The notes below the pieces were generated by a model. The model worked only from the letters and a program-made list of their open reading frames with translations, ran no database searches and had not been told where the DNA came from. A program made the translations under genes and the position numbers. From a virus, in IMG/VR virus record IMGVR_UViG_3300037847_003647, positions 1-42,550 of that record: 42,550 bases of DNA; one strand, given 5' to 3'. Shown in pieces: positions 34,635 through 42,044 of the stretch. How positions within the stretch are numbered: the stretch's first letter is position 1; each line of letters begins with the position of its first letter.

Positions 34635-35153
34635 CTAAATTGCATTTCTCTCATTCCTATTTTCTCTAAGCCATTCACTCAGTTCTTTGGGAACTTTATT
34701 TTTAACCATAGCCAACATGACCATAGTAGTGTAAATTGTATAATGAGTTCCCTCGTCTTGAATCTGAAAATAGGTTCTACAATTCTTTTTATCCTTTGAA
34801 CGAACATTCCATAAATTACAAATCTTACCATAGGTGCTGAACCAAGGGTCAACTATTATCTCGTTATCTTCGTTATCAATGTAAGTAAGCCAAGCGTGAG
34901 CATCTATACCTCCAAGGTTATCCCAACCTTCGGTACTGGTGCGTGAAGGGTCACCATACTCCCAGTGTATCTGACCGTTGTCTGACTTAAAGCCCATTGA
35001 GCCTACGCATATCTTTACATTCTCAGGGTCTTTGTCCTTCACTTTGTCCAAGTGATTCTCTAACATTGTCATTCGGTTGTACTGAGCATTGACAATGCAA
35101 TTACCCATAGAAATGATACTTCTATTCTTACTACCTTGTCTTATCATACTCAT
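34635..35153 (-). CDS. Transglutaminase/papain-like protein (possible cysteine peptidase or amidase)
   Basis: 172 residues starting at ATG 35153 (ATGA overlap with the upstream microprotein). The sequence GNCIVNAQY (C19), then DAHAWLTYID (H86), then IIVDPWFSTYG (D102) has the Cys-His-Asp order and spacing typical of transglutaminase-like/papain-like folds, where 'HAW' and 'vDPw' are common signatures. Such proteins cleave or form amide bonds. The C-terminal part is helical and charged. Substrate and role are unknown; it sits between the clamp and the polymerase, an unusual place for this fold. Assignment rests on the three motifs. Confidence 0.5.
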   Translation of the reverse strand: MSMIRQGSKNRSIISMGNCIVNAQYNRMTMLENHLDKVKDKDPENVKICVGSMGFKSDNGQIHWEYGDPSRTSTEGWDNLGGIDAHAWLTYIDNEDNEIIVDPWFSTYGKICNLWNVRSKDKKNCRTYFQIQDEGTHYTIYTTMVMLAMVKNKVPKELSEWLRENRNERNAI

Positions 35154-35230
35154 TCCTCTTCACCATTACAAACTAACGAATGCTCAATAGGTAGTACTAC
35201 CCTCGCACCGCATTTTTTACAATATTCCAT
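35150..35230 (-). CDS. Zinc-knuckle microprotein (26 aa)
   Basis: ATG 35230, two bases after the clamp stop. The peptide begins MEYCKKCGARVV and ends LVCNGEEE, with one CxxC knuckle and a third Cys. Its GGTGAAGAGGAATGA end supplies the ribosome site and ATGA overlap for the next gene. Very short, so it could be mainly a coupling leader. Confidence 0.5.
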   Translation of the reverse strand: MEYCKKCGARVVLPIEHSLVCNGEEE

Positions 35231-35232
35231 GT

Positions 35233-35994
35233 TCAGTCCTCCTCGTACTCTTGGTCAATCACTATCATCAAGAAGTTAGTACTGGTCTGTTCTAAGATTA
35301 GAACCGTCTCATCTCCAGTATGCAATTCTAACTCTCCAACTGGTAAATTATACAGTAATTCAGGTAGCCAGTTATCAAACGCAGACCTAGCCAGTGTTGA
35401 AGGTGCATCCACATTAGACAACTTCGCTCTTACAAACATCTTACCTGTCTGACTTTTACCACCTCTAATGACAAACTCCTCACCGTCAGAGTCAAACTCG
35501 GTTTTACAAGCAAACTTACCACCAAGTACTTTCTTGAATCCAGTAGCAGGTTTCAGCGATTCGGCTGTAACTCTTGCGTGGTGAGTTAGGGGAGTGTTGA
35601 ACCAAGTGGTCCACATACTACCCTTAGATTGCTCGATAGTCTTACTTAGTAAACCAAGTCTCTTTTGTGACTCGACATAGGAACTCGTTGGTAGTTGTAA
35701 ACTTGAATTACCTGCCCTGATGTGTAGCGTTCCGGTCTTACCTTCTTGGCTCAGATGGAGGTCGGCTACCTTGACAGTGCTCAAAAATGACTTGAGTTTC
35801 ACTATATCTGTGATGTATAGTTTACCCTTTGATTCTGTACCACAGTCTACCTTTCTATAGATATAGTGAGTGCTATTCGCTACAGCAGCAGAAATACTAT
35901 CCGTATTCACATTTATCGCAATGTCAATTAAATCCCTACCAAAACTGGCTAGGAAATTATTGAATGTCTCTTTGCTAATTGTAAAACTCACCAT
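35233..35994 (-). CDS. DNA sliding clamp, PCNA-like
   Basis: Start set at ATG 35994 with GGTGAT six bases upstream; the frame is open for 32 more codons, but those fall in a likely non-coding leader. The 253 residues match the usual clamp length (~245-260). The N-terminal pattern (FTISKETFNNFLASF, DSISAAVANSTHYIYRKVD), a central linker (~residues 115-130) and a C-terminal domain ending LPVGELELHTGDETVLIL fit the two-domain PCNA architecture. It should encircle DNA and tether polymerase, nuclease and ligase. Sequence is divergent and I see no canonical PIP-partner residues with certainty, but pairing with an RFC gene in the same operon strongly supports the call. Confidence 0.75.
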   Translation of the reverse strand: MVSFTISKETFNNFLASFGRDLIDIAINVNTDSISAAVANSTHYIYRKVDCGTESKGKLYITDIVKLKSFLSTVKVADLHLSQEGKTGTLHIRAGNSSLQLPTSSYVESQKRLGLLSKTIEQSKGSMWTTWFNTPLTHHARVTAESLKPATGFKKVLGGKFACKTEFDSDGEEFVIRGGKSQTGKMFVRAKLSNVDAPSTLARSAFDNWLPELLYNLPVGELELHTGDETVLILEQTSTNFLMIVIDQEYEED

Positions 35995-36124
35995 AATATC
36001 ACCTACAAGTGGGAGGGGGAGGGTACGATTCATCTCGTGGTGAATCAGTATACCGAAAGCGCCTTCTGTTAAAAGAGGCAGTGTACCCAATTACCTTACC
36101 AAGAACCCCATGTGCCACTGATGT
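35995..36124 (-). promoter_or_regulatory. 130-bp intergenic leader upstream of clamp gene
   Basis: The only sizeable non-coding gap in the minus-strand module. It holds a pyrimidine tract on the transcribed sense (complement of the G-run region at 36011-36023) close to the clamp ribosome site, and an inverted repeat GATTCA/TGAATC (36027-36032 and 36041-36046, 8-base loop). A promoter, mRNA leader or replication signal are all possible. I see no clear TATA box. Confidence 0.4.
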
Positions 36125-37159
36125 TTAGATAACACCATCCCTTAGTTCAGGCAGACCATACCACTGAGCGTCTTCGCCTTTGTTAGTTACAAAGTATAGA
36201 CGCTCTTGGTTTAGTAGATTCGGGTTTGTCTTCTGCTTGAAGAACTCAGCCGAATACCTTACTTCTCCAGTCAAAGAGCCGTCATTGTTTCTTACATGCT
36301 TGGATTTACACCAAACAATTTGGAATAAGTCTTTGTTAGCACTTGCATGCCATGCAAATTTCCATCCGTCGAATCCAACTTTACCGTCTTTGTCTTCTTT
36401 GAGATGAGTCTCCCAGTAAACATCGACACCAAGTCTGTTTAATTTCTGACATTGTGCTGTCAATTGCTTGAAACGAGTAGCACGAATGTTCCAGTTCCAA
36501 CCAATTTCTGCATTCAGTTTTGAATGAGATGCTTCTACTGCATCTGTCGCTTTCATATCTAAGTCGTATATCTTCATACAAGTAATGCACATTTCATCGA
36601 ACTGGTCAACGCCTGTCACTATGAATGACTTAAGTTGTGGACCTTCAAAGCCTTCTTTGTATTGGTTCTCTGCATACTCCACTGCAAACTTACATATGTC
36701 CATGACACGATTGTAAGACGCTAGATAGTTGTAAGCAGTCCTGTCCTGTTGTTGCATAACCCAAGGTGAGAATATGCGAAAAGAAGAGTCATTGTTGTAA
36801 TGCGCTTGCTTACAAGATAGTCCACCGTTATCGTGGTCAAGTACAATAGCAAGACCGTCAGGGTGCTTGTGCTTGTGAGCATCATAAGCAAGTCCTGTTT
36901 TACCAGTTCCCTCGTGACCTACAAAAGCCAACATTGTACTGCTAGGCTCAATCTTAGGAGTCTGACCCTGCTCAGTCATCTCTGCCTGTAACTCAGGGAA
37001 TCGACTGATAAAGTCGGAAGAAGACACAGGTGCTTGTTCTGCAATCACTTGAGCCTCTACTTCGTTTACTCTTTCTAATTCTTCCGCAGGTTCTACGACC
37101 TTTGGAGTCGCTACTACTTCTGCTTCTGTCGCTTCTGCTAATGCTTCCCAACCGTTCAT
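36125..37159 (-). CDS. RecA-fold ATPase, Sak4/AAA_24-like recombination protein
   Basis: 344 residues starting at ATG 37159 (ATGA overlap). The first ~70 residues are Glu/Ala/Val-rich and probably disordered. The RecA core follows: Walker A GHEGTGKTG (81-89), LAIVLDHDNGG (the strand after the P-loop helix) and Walker B SFIVTGVDQFDE. Pattern and length match AAA_24 phage nucleotide-binding proteins and Sak4-type single-strand annealing recombinases, which are short RadA/Rad51 relatives and are often encoded next to an SSB. The next gene downstream is the clamp, and the upstream gene is a probable ssDNA-binding protein, consistent with recombination-linked replication. RadA is an alternative, but the helix-hairpin-helix N-domain is absent. 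Confidence 0.7.
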   Translation of the reverse strand: MNGWEALAEATEAEVVATPKVVEPAEELERVNEVEAQVIAEQAPVSSSDFISRFPELQAEMTEQGQTPKIEPSSTMLAFVGHEGTGKTGLAYDAHKHKHPDGLAIVLDHDNGGLSCKQAHYNNDSSFRIFSPWVMQQQDRTAYNYLASYNRVMDICKFAVEYAENQYKEGFEGPQLKSFIVTGVDQFDEMCITCMKIYDLDMKATDAVEASHSKLNAEIGWNWNIRATRFKQLTAQCQKLNRLGVDVYWETHLKEDKDGKVGFDGWKFAWHASANKDLFQIVWCKSKHVRNNDGSLTGEVRYSAEFFKQKTNPNLLNQERLYFVTNKGEDAQWYGLPELRDGVI

Positions 37160-38400
37160 CTTTCATTTCCTCCAAACTGTTCTAATGATGTGTCCCCACT
37201 ACCACCCGCAGGGCGAGCGGTTCGTGGTGGAATGTAAATACCGAGAGCACTCAGACTTGCTTGCATCTCATTTTGGTAAGGTTTCAATCGTAGTCTACCT
37301 ACAACAATCACTTGTGTTTTCTCATTGTAATGACCCCATTCACCCTTTGTATTTTGATATTCAAATACACGGTCTTCATCGTGCATTCTACCTGATACCC
37401 AAACAGTAACTGGTTTTTCATTACCAACATAGATGCTCAATCTGTAAGAGCGACCTGTAGGGTCATACTCGCTGTCCATGTGTTCTCTATTCAAGTAGGT
37501 AATGTACCCCTTGGTAATGACGATAGGATTAACAGTGCCACCGTTAGCAGTGGTAATTTTTCTGTCTCCATGTGCATCCACAAGGTCAGGTAATTCTACA
37601 AACTCATCGTGCATCTTAGCATTGATTAGTAATCTTTCAGGTGAGAAGGCTGTCCTCAATCCTTCGGGTAACCACTCGTTAGTGTATTCCACTGTCTCAG
37701 AGAAATTGCTGTTAGTGTAAAGAATATCTTGCTCTTCCTTAGTAGGAGCAATTGTTTGTATCTTACATGCTTCCCATTTGGTGTAAGGTACATTCATTGA
37801 CTTGCCTTGTAAACTGATACCCCATCTCTTAATGTCGCCACCAGTCTCAGGTGAACCTAGGAAGTAAGCAGTCCTGCTGATACTTGTAGGTGCAATTGGT
37901 TTTCTCTCTCCATTTCTGTTAGCCATCAAGCACAGAATCATGTCATCTGATTCAAAGCCAAACCAAGGTAAGTCGCTACCTTGAACTCTCTCATCTGTCG
38001 CTTTACCGTTGATGTGCCATACTCCGTCTTTTGCTGTGAGTACACCAATCATCCCATCATCGATTGCTCTGTCTCTGTTAGACCTGAACATGTTCATTGC
38101 TCTGTCATACATACCTTTACGGTTATCTCTTTCACTGTCTTCTATACCGATAAACATACCAACAAAGGATACAGTTTCTCTTTGAGAGCCTGTGCTTTCA
38201 TTCCTCTTTTCAAGAACAAATTGCTCGCTCCATTGACTTAGGTAAAAGGGGTCTTCGTCTAGTGGGTTGTCCACACTAAATTCAACAGCCAACCATTCTT
38301 TGAACTTGTTCGCTGCTTCTCCAACCTTTATCCCCATTCGTTCTGCGTAACCTCTTAGTCTTTCCAGTACATCTTCCGGCCATTTATTATCGTCGCTCAT
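37156..38400 (-). CDS. Probable single-stranded DNA-binding protein (RPA-like OB-fold)
   Basis: 414 residues, ATG 38400 in ATGA overlap with the clamp-loader stop. The N-terminus is a short helical bundle (EDVLERLRGYAERMGIKV). Beta-rich segments follow, such as ETVSFVGMFIGIEDSERD and YRLSIYVGNEKPVTVWVSG, then EKTQVIVVGRLRLK, which look like OB-fold strands; the end is Gly/Pro-rich and flexible (RTARPAGGSGDTS), ending in acidic/polar residues. No zinc finger is visible. Operon position between RFC and a Sak4-like ATPase is the classic place for an SSB. The call relies on context and strand pattern. Confidence 0.5.
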   Translation of the reverse strand: MSDDNKWPEDVLERLRGYAERMGIKVGEAANKFKEWLAVEFSVDNPLDEDPFYLSQWSEQFVLEKRNESTGSQRETVSFVGMFIGIEDSERDNRKGMYDRAMNMFRSNRDRAIDDGMIGVLTAKDGVWHINGKATDERVQGSDLPWFGFESDDMILCLMANRNGERKPIAPTSISRTAYFLGSPETGGDIKRWGISLQGKSMNVPYTKWEACKIQTIAPTKEEQDILYTNSNFSETVEYTNEWLPEGLRTAFSPERLLINAKMHDEFVELPDLVDAHGDRKITTANGGTVNPIVITKGYITYLNREHMDSEYDPTGRSYRLSIYVGNEKPVTVWVSGRMHDEDRVFEYQNTKGEWGHYNEKTQVIVVGRLRLKPYQNEMQASLSALGIYIPPRTARPAGGSGDTSLEQFGGNER

Positions 38401-39329
38401 ATATTTTCCTCCATATTTTTTCTTAGTTTTGCTACAAAGTATTCCACAAATGACACATCATCATCCGGCCACTGTGTAGCCAGCAAGATGAACTCGCCAT
38501 ATGTGAGCATGAAACTGTGCCAATCGCTTTCGCTTTCCATCAACGGCTTGGCTCGGTAACGGAGTCCTTTAAGCACTCCGAATCTGCTCTGACCTGACTC
38601 AAGTGATTGGGTCATCAGCGCAGTTAGCATCGGGAAATTACTTCCCATCAGATTGAGAGCCGCCTTGTTCAGATAAGTCGTGTCTCTCTTCAAGTGAGTC
38701 CTGAGCGATTCTGCCGACCTTGGTAGTCCCTCAAGAATATCAATGGCTTTTCTGTAACTACCATTTGTGAATCTAATTAGGTTGGGTAACATAGGTAACC
38801 ACTCTACAGGCATACCTTCTAATTGAACTATTTTCTCTAATCGACTTGTAGAGGTATCGCTAATTGGTTTGAAATAAAATGTCAAGCACCTGTCTCGGAT
38901 GGCATCGTGGATGGGACCAATGTCATTCGCTGTTAAAACAAAGATGCTCGACTTGTAACTTTCTTCCATAACTTGTCTCAGTGCTTTCTGAGCGGGAGCG
39001 GTGAAACTATCTGCTTCATCTAAGCAAATTATTCTCCTACTCACACCGAGTCCTTTTTGTTTACTGATTGATTTCAGTTCACGGATATAATCTATGCCTC
39101 TGTCATCAGATGCATTAGTGATAATGAAATTGCTTGGGTCAAAGTAATCACCTTGTAAATCCATTGCCAAAGCACGAGCGGCACTAGTCTTACCAACACC
39201 CGGTGGACCAACTAGTAGTATGTTAGGAGGACATGTATCAATGTTCCATGACCTAGCCGCCTTGACGAAATCGTCTTGGTCTACCAAGTTCTTAACCGAT
39301 ACAGGTCTATATTTCTCTCTTAAACTCAT
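38397..39329 (-). CDS. Clamp loader small subunit (RFC-S-like AAA+)
   Basis: 310 residues, typical of RFC small subunits (~310-330). Begins with the RFC box EKYRP (5-9). Walker A is GPPGVGKTS (41-49), NASDDRGID (72-80) is the RFC-specific motif, Walker B is CLDEADS (102-108) and sensor 1 lies in FVLTAND. The arginine-finger motif, normally SRC, is DRC (146-148), keeping Arg. The C-terminal collar domain is present. Loads the PCNA-like clamp encoded two genes downstream. GGGGGAG upstream is the ribosome site; a TATA-like box lies about 32 bases before the start. Confidence 0.95.
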   Translation of the reverse strand: MSLREKYRPVSVKNLVDQDDFVKAARSWNIDTCPPNILLVGPPGVGKTSAARALAMDLQGDYFDPSNFIITNASDDRGIDYIRELKSISKQKGLGVSRRIICLDEADSFTAPAQKALRQVMEESYKSSIFVLTANDIGPIHDAIRDRCLTFYFKPISDTSTSRLEKIVQLEGMPVEWLPMLPNLIRFTNGSYRKAIDILEGLPRSAESLRTHLKRDTTYLNKAALNLMGSNFPMLTALMTQSLESGQSRFGVLKGLRYRAKPLMESESDWHSFMLTYGEFILLATQWPDDDVSFVEYFVAKLRKNMEENI

Positions 39330-39360
39330 TCAAACTCCCCCACTTACCTTTATTGTCTAC

Positions 39361-39370
39361 ATATAAATGA
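39361..39370 (-). promoter_or_regulatory. Possible TATA-box promoter for RFC gene
   Basis: On the minus strand the 47-base gap before the RFC gene reads TCATTTATAT at this place, an archaeal TATA-like element. Its centre is about 35 bases before the ATG at 39329, so transcription could begin roughly 10 bases before the start codon. Judged from sequence alone. Confidence 0.35.
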
Positions 39371-39376
39371 AATTGC

Positions 39377-40834
39377 TCAGTCACTCATTTCTATCAAGTC
39401 AGTTAACTGTGAAATGTCAGTGTACCCTAAGTTATCATCAAGATATAATATCTCTGCTTTTTCTAATAATAACTTATCCAATGAAAACGATTGCAATTCT
39501 AACACCACTACAATAGCGTACTCGTCTACAGGTAACCAGTCTTGTCCTACCAAAACACCGTGATGAGCGAGTCGCTGCCTCATGTGTTGAGCAGACTCGA
39601 CCTTTAGTTGTATCTGACCGACCTCGTATGTTTCATAACCATCCATTGCTGACAACCTGACGAATGTTTCAAACTGGTCGTCTCTCATTACTGCGGATAC
39701 GAGCAGGTTGATGTGGAATGCATCCTTGAGAATAGACCAGCCACCGTCTCCACCTAACTTGATGGGACCAGCGTCTATGAGTCTGAGTCTATCACCTTCC
39801 TCAATAGTCTCAAGCAAATGGCTGAAATCTGTAGAGGCTGGTACGAACTTACCTTGTTTAACAGGGACAGATAGTTTTAGTTGATTCAACGCTTTGATTC
39901 TATCTTGGTAATCTAACTTGTAAATACCCCAGTCTTCTCCCAGTGCAAGAATGTCAGTGACATACTTCACCTCGATGCCGTCTACTTCTACCTCAAAGAT
40001 AGCCTCTTTCTCAGAGTAGGGTAAATTGTAAGCCTTACCCATGACTTGTTTGTGACGATTGTAAAGTACACCTTTGAATGTCCCGACAGGGAACTCAGTG
40101 ATGTGTAAGTATCGTCTTGAATTTGATAGTACATCTGCATATACATCAGCAGGTGTAGTGAGTTTATCCCAAGCCTTGTAGACAGGACCTAAGAAAGGTT
40201 GACCGGGTTGCATAGTGCGTACCTCCATATCGTCTACTCGACCAAATATCTTCTGTATGATTTCAGAAGGGGTCATTGTTTGGAGCATGATGTTGATTGA
40301 TTGTAGGCTCTGAGCATAGCCTTGTTCTCTTGCGTATGATACGACTTGTAAGAAGCGATTGATTGGCATGGGTGGTCGTTCATCAGTAGCACGACTCCAA
40401 AACAACAATGCTTCTTTCTCATTCATTTTGCTGGCAATTTGGAAAAAGCCTTCGTCTCTAATACGAGCCATGAGATTGAGTGACTGCTTGATAGTCAAGC
40501 CTTCACCGCCGTACTCAGGTGACTCTAGGGATAGAAGAGGAACGATTGGTTTACCTGCCAGTGAGTCATCCCATACCAAAGGTGAGATAGATAGTTTGAG
40601 ACAAACATCGTCTCTCAACTCTCTGAATGATATGAACTGCCGTGGGTACTTTGAATGCTCAGGATAGAACATGTCAATTAGTTGACTAACATCTTCTACA
40701 GAATTTCGCAGGGCTATCCTGATAACATCTACTACTTCTCTAAAATGCTTTGAGCGGTTGTCTGCATCAGTCATATACCTGCGATATAGATTACGCAGTT
40801 TGTCTGCAATGTCAGCCGCCTCAGCCAGTAACAT
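39377..40834 (-). CDS. ATP-dependent DNA ligase-like protein, active site not recognisable
   Basis: 485 residues, start ATG 40834, overlapping the PC4-like gene by 14 bases. The N-terminal ~200 residues are helical and resemble the DNA-binding domain of archaeal/eukaryal ligases (LTIKQSLNLMARIRDEGFF, then PSEIIQKIFG, parallel to the family's 'ikxvxxxlxxIA...g' and 'xExkxLvriilg'). GQPFLGPVYKAWDKL corresponds to the 'vGxPvxPMLA' link. Later, YVTDILALGEDWGIYKLDYQDRIK (two pieces: YVTDILALGEDW, YKLDYQDRIK) resembles ligase motif IIIa ('fDiLxlxGxdl...p...R'), and GGWSILKDAFHINLLV resembles motif V and the start of the OB-fold. The catalytic KxDG motif I is not seen where expected (~245-262). Either a highly divergent ligase or a ligase-derived DNA-binding protein. 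Confidence 0.5.
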   Translation of the reverse strand: MLLAEAADIADKLRNLYRRYMTDADNRSKHFREVVDVIRIALRNSVEDVSQLIDMFYPEHSKYPRQFISFRELRDDVCLKLSISPLVWDDSLAGKPIVPLLSLESPEYGGEGLTIKQSLNLMARIRDEGFFQIASKMNEKEALLFWSRATDERPPMPINRFLQVVSYAREQGYAQSLQSINIMLQTMTPSEIIQKIFGRVDDMEVRTMQPGQPFLGPVYKAWDKLTTPADVYADVLSNSRRYLHITEFPVGTFKGVLYNRHKQVMGKAYNLPYSEKEAIFEVEVDGIEVKYVTDILALGEDWGIYKLDYQDRIKALNQLKLSVPVKQGKFVPASTDFSHLLETIEEGDRLRLIDAGPIKLGGDGGWSILKDAFHINLLVSAVMRDDQFETFVRLSAMDGYETYEVGQIQLKVESAQHMRQRLAHHGVLVGQDWLPVDEYAIVVVLELQSFSLDKLLLEKAEILYLDDNLGYTDISQLTDLIEMSD

Positions 40835-41093
40835 CTGTTTCCCTCAGTTCTGCGAGGGTATGTTGAATCGCTTTCGCTAACGAAGCAGCGTCTTCAAGTG
40901 TAAGTCTCACGCCCTCTTTCGTGTAACCTTCACCTTTTGTATGTTCTACAGTTCTTCTTGTACGAATATCAATTTTAGGAGGATGATTACCTTGTGGGTC
41001 AGCCACACTCATGACAATTTCAGCCTTACCTCTCCACTTTGCTGCGGTGGCTGGTATACGCCAGCGTATCTCTTGGTCGAATCCTCTTGACAT
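40821..41093 (-). CDS. PC4-like ssDNA-binding / transcription coactivator domain protein
   Basis: 90 residues with ATG 41093 and GGAGAG upstream. The segment KIDIRTRRTVEHT, then YTKEGVRLTLEDAASLAKAI (residues 40-76), follows the PC4/Sub1 pattern: a 'vDiR' strand, a 'pTkkGisLt' turn-strand, and a C-terminal helix. PC4-fold proteins bind single-stranded DNA as dimers and can act in transcription or replication. Located just ahead of the ligase-like gene. Moderately sure of the fold. Confidence 0.55.
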   Translation of the reverse strand: MSRGFDQEIRWRIPATAAKWRGKAEIVMSVADPQGNHPPKIDIRTRRTVEHTKGEGYTKEGVRLTLEDAASLAKAIQHTLAELRETDVTG

Positions 41094-41099
41094 TTATTT

Positions 41100-41150
41100 T
41101 CACTCTCCGATGAACTCACCGTAGTATGGCATTTCTCTGACTTCATTCAT
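41100..41150 (-). CDS. Very small ORF (16 aa), possibly a coupling leader
   Basis: ATG 41150 preceded by GAGGTGAAAGC (good site); peptide MNEVREMPYYGEFIGE, stop TGA. Its last codons supply GGAGAG for the PC4-like gene. The ribosome site argues that it is translated; a function for the peptide itself is uncertain. Confidence 0.35.
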   Translation of the reverse strand: MNEVREMPYYGEFIGE

Positions 41151-41154
41151 GCTT

Positions 41155-41271
41155 TCACCTCAACGCCGCCTCTTCTTCATCTTCAAGTATACCAGTGCAT
41201 ACAGCGCACACTTCATTGTTAATGATTGAGCCATATTTTCCTTTACACATTGGGCACTTCTTTTCATTCAT
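41155..41271 (-). CDS. Zinc-ribbon microprotein (38 aa)
   Basis: ATG 41271 in ATGA overlap with the previous gene, after GAGGTGACGGC. The peptide has CPMCK near residue 6 and CAVCTG near residue 22, two CxxC knuckles sufficient for one zinc, then an acidic tail (ILEDEEEAA). Confidence 0.7.
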   Translation of the reverse strand: MNEKKCPMCKGKYGSIINNEVCAVCTGILEDEEEAALR

Positions 41272-41414
41272 GCCGTCACCTCTTTCCATTCAGTTCCGCA
41301 ACCATCACAAGCCCATAAAGTCCATGACCCATCTTCGGCTTCGTCAACAGATACCTTTGCATCACTCCAACCTGCTTGGCAATTTCCATGTATAAAATGT
41401 GGGCAACAACTCAC
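41268..41414 (-). CDS. Cys-containing microprotein (48 aa), GTG start
   Basis: Starts at GTG 41414 in GTGA overlap, after GGAGGTGACGGC. Contains CCPHFIHGNC near the N-terminus and WACDGCGTEW near the C-terminus, a candidate zinc ribbon. It ends EVTA, whose codons GAGGTGACGGCA are the ribosome site for the next gene. The long conserved frame between two overlaps supports it. Confidence 0.7.
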   Translation of the reverse strand: MSCCPHFIHGNCQAGWSDAKVSVDEAEDGSWTLWACDGCGTEWKEVTA

Positions 41415-41560
41415 GCCGTCACCTCCAATTCACAACCGGGGCAACCGACAGTTGAACATTCCATATGGTAAGTATCTTCCACAAGGTATTCAATTTCGTT
41501 ACCTTCACTGTCCAATACTTTCAGTATTTCATCATCATGTGTCAGTATTATTGTAATCAT
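41411..41560 (-). CDS. Small protein (49 aa) with CxxxxCxxC motif
   Basis: Start set at ATG 41560, overlapping the previous stop and preceded by GGAGGTGACGGC; a longer frame from 41596 would run inside the upstream gene. Sequence starts MITIILTHDDEILKVLD and ends with CSTVGCPGCELEVTA. Three closely spaced cysteines plus C-terminal EVTA. Function unknown. Confidence 0.65.
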   Translation of the reverse strand: MITIILTHDDEILKVLDSEGNEIEYLVEDTYHMECSTVGCPGCELEVTA

Positions 41561-41889
41561 GCCGTCACCTCCAAGCCATAATTTTCCTTTAGCCATTTAA
41601 CCAAAAGATGAAAGTAAGTACCACCGTAGTAATCAGAAGCCGTTTGTAAAAACTTCTTCATGTCTTTGAAGTGCTTTGATTTTTGAACTGCTTTAGTCAA
41701 TGCTGCAATGTAAAAGTCTATTTCATACTGACACTCACCATTGCATTCAATCTCTTGAACTTCAGCATCTTCCCTTGCGATATATTCAACTAAGTAGTGA
41801 CCTATGCTATCAATTGCGGTGCTACTTGTCATACAATAAACTGCCATGTCCTTCATCTCTTTACTCCAAACTACATCTTTTCCATTCAT
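41557..41889 (-). CDS. Hypothetical protein (110 aa)
   Basis: ATG 41889 (ATGA overlap, GAGGTGAAGGC upstream). Mostly helical, acidic first half, with IECNGECQYEIDFYIAALTKAVQ in the middle (a CNGEC pair) and HLLVKWLKENYG before the EVTA end. No known family; operon position is the only clue. Confidence 0.6.
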   Translation of the reverse strand: MNGKDVVWSKEMKDMAVYCMTSSTAIDSIGHYLVEYIAREDAEVQEIECNGECQYEIDFYIAALTKAVQKSKHFKDMKKFLQTASDYYGGTYFHLLVKWLKENYGLEVTA

Positions 41890-42044
41890 GCCTTCACCTC
41901 TTTAATCTCTAAATTGCTGTCCACGAATAGATAAGCAAATGCTTCTCGCATTCTCTCTTCAAACTCATCAATAGCCTCATCTTCATTTTCAGCACGAGCG
42001 TATATCATAACTGTTCCTTTCATTTCATATCTCTTTTTCTTCAC
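41886..42044 (-). CDS. Small acidic-helical protein (52 aa), GTG start
   Basis: I choose GTG 42044 (GTGA overlap, GAGGTGACA upstream) rather than an ATG 24 bases earlier inside the upstream gene. Contains KGTVMIYARAENEDEAIDEF, a strand followed by an acidic helix, then a second helix-strand; the pattern recalls small beta-alpha-beta proteins of phages. Ends EVKA. Confidence 0.6.
   Translation of the reverse strand: MKKKRYEMKGTVMIYARAENEDEAIDEFEERMREAFAYLFVDSNLEIKEVKA

Noticed and set aside
35233-36090. Longer form of the sliding clamp with 32 extra N-terminal residues.
   Set aside because: The extra residues do not resemble a clamp N-terminus; a good GGTGAT ribosome site lies before the internal ATG at 35994, and the shorter product has the normal clamp length.
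41560-41596. Upstream ATG giving a 61-residue version of the small protein ending at 41411.
   Set aside because: Those codons lie inside the preceding gene and include its ribosome-site cassette; the ATGA overlap at 41560 matches the pattern of all neighbours.
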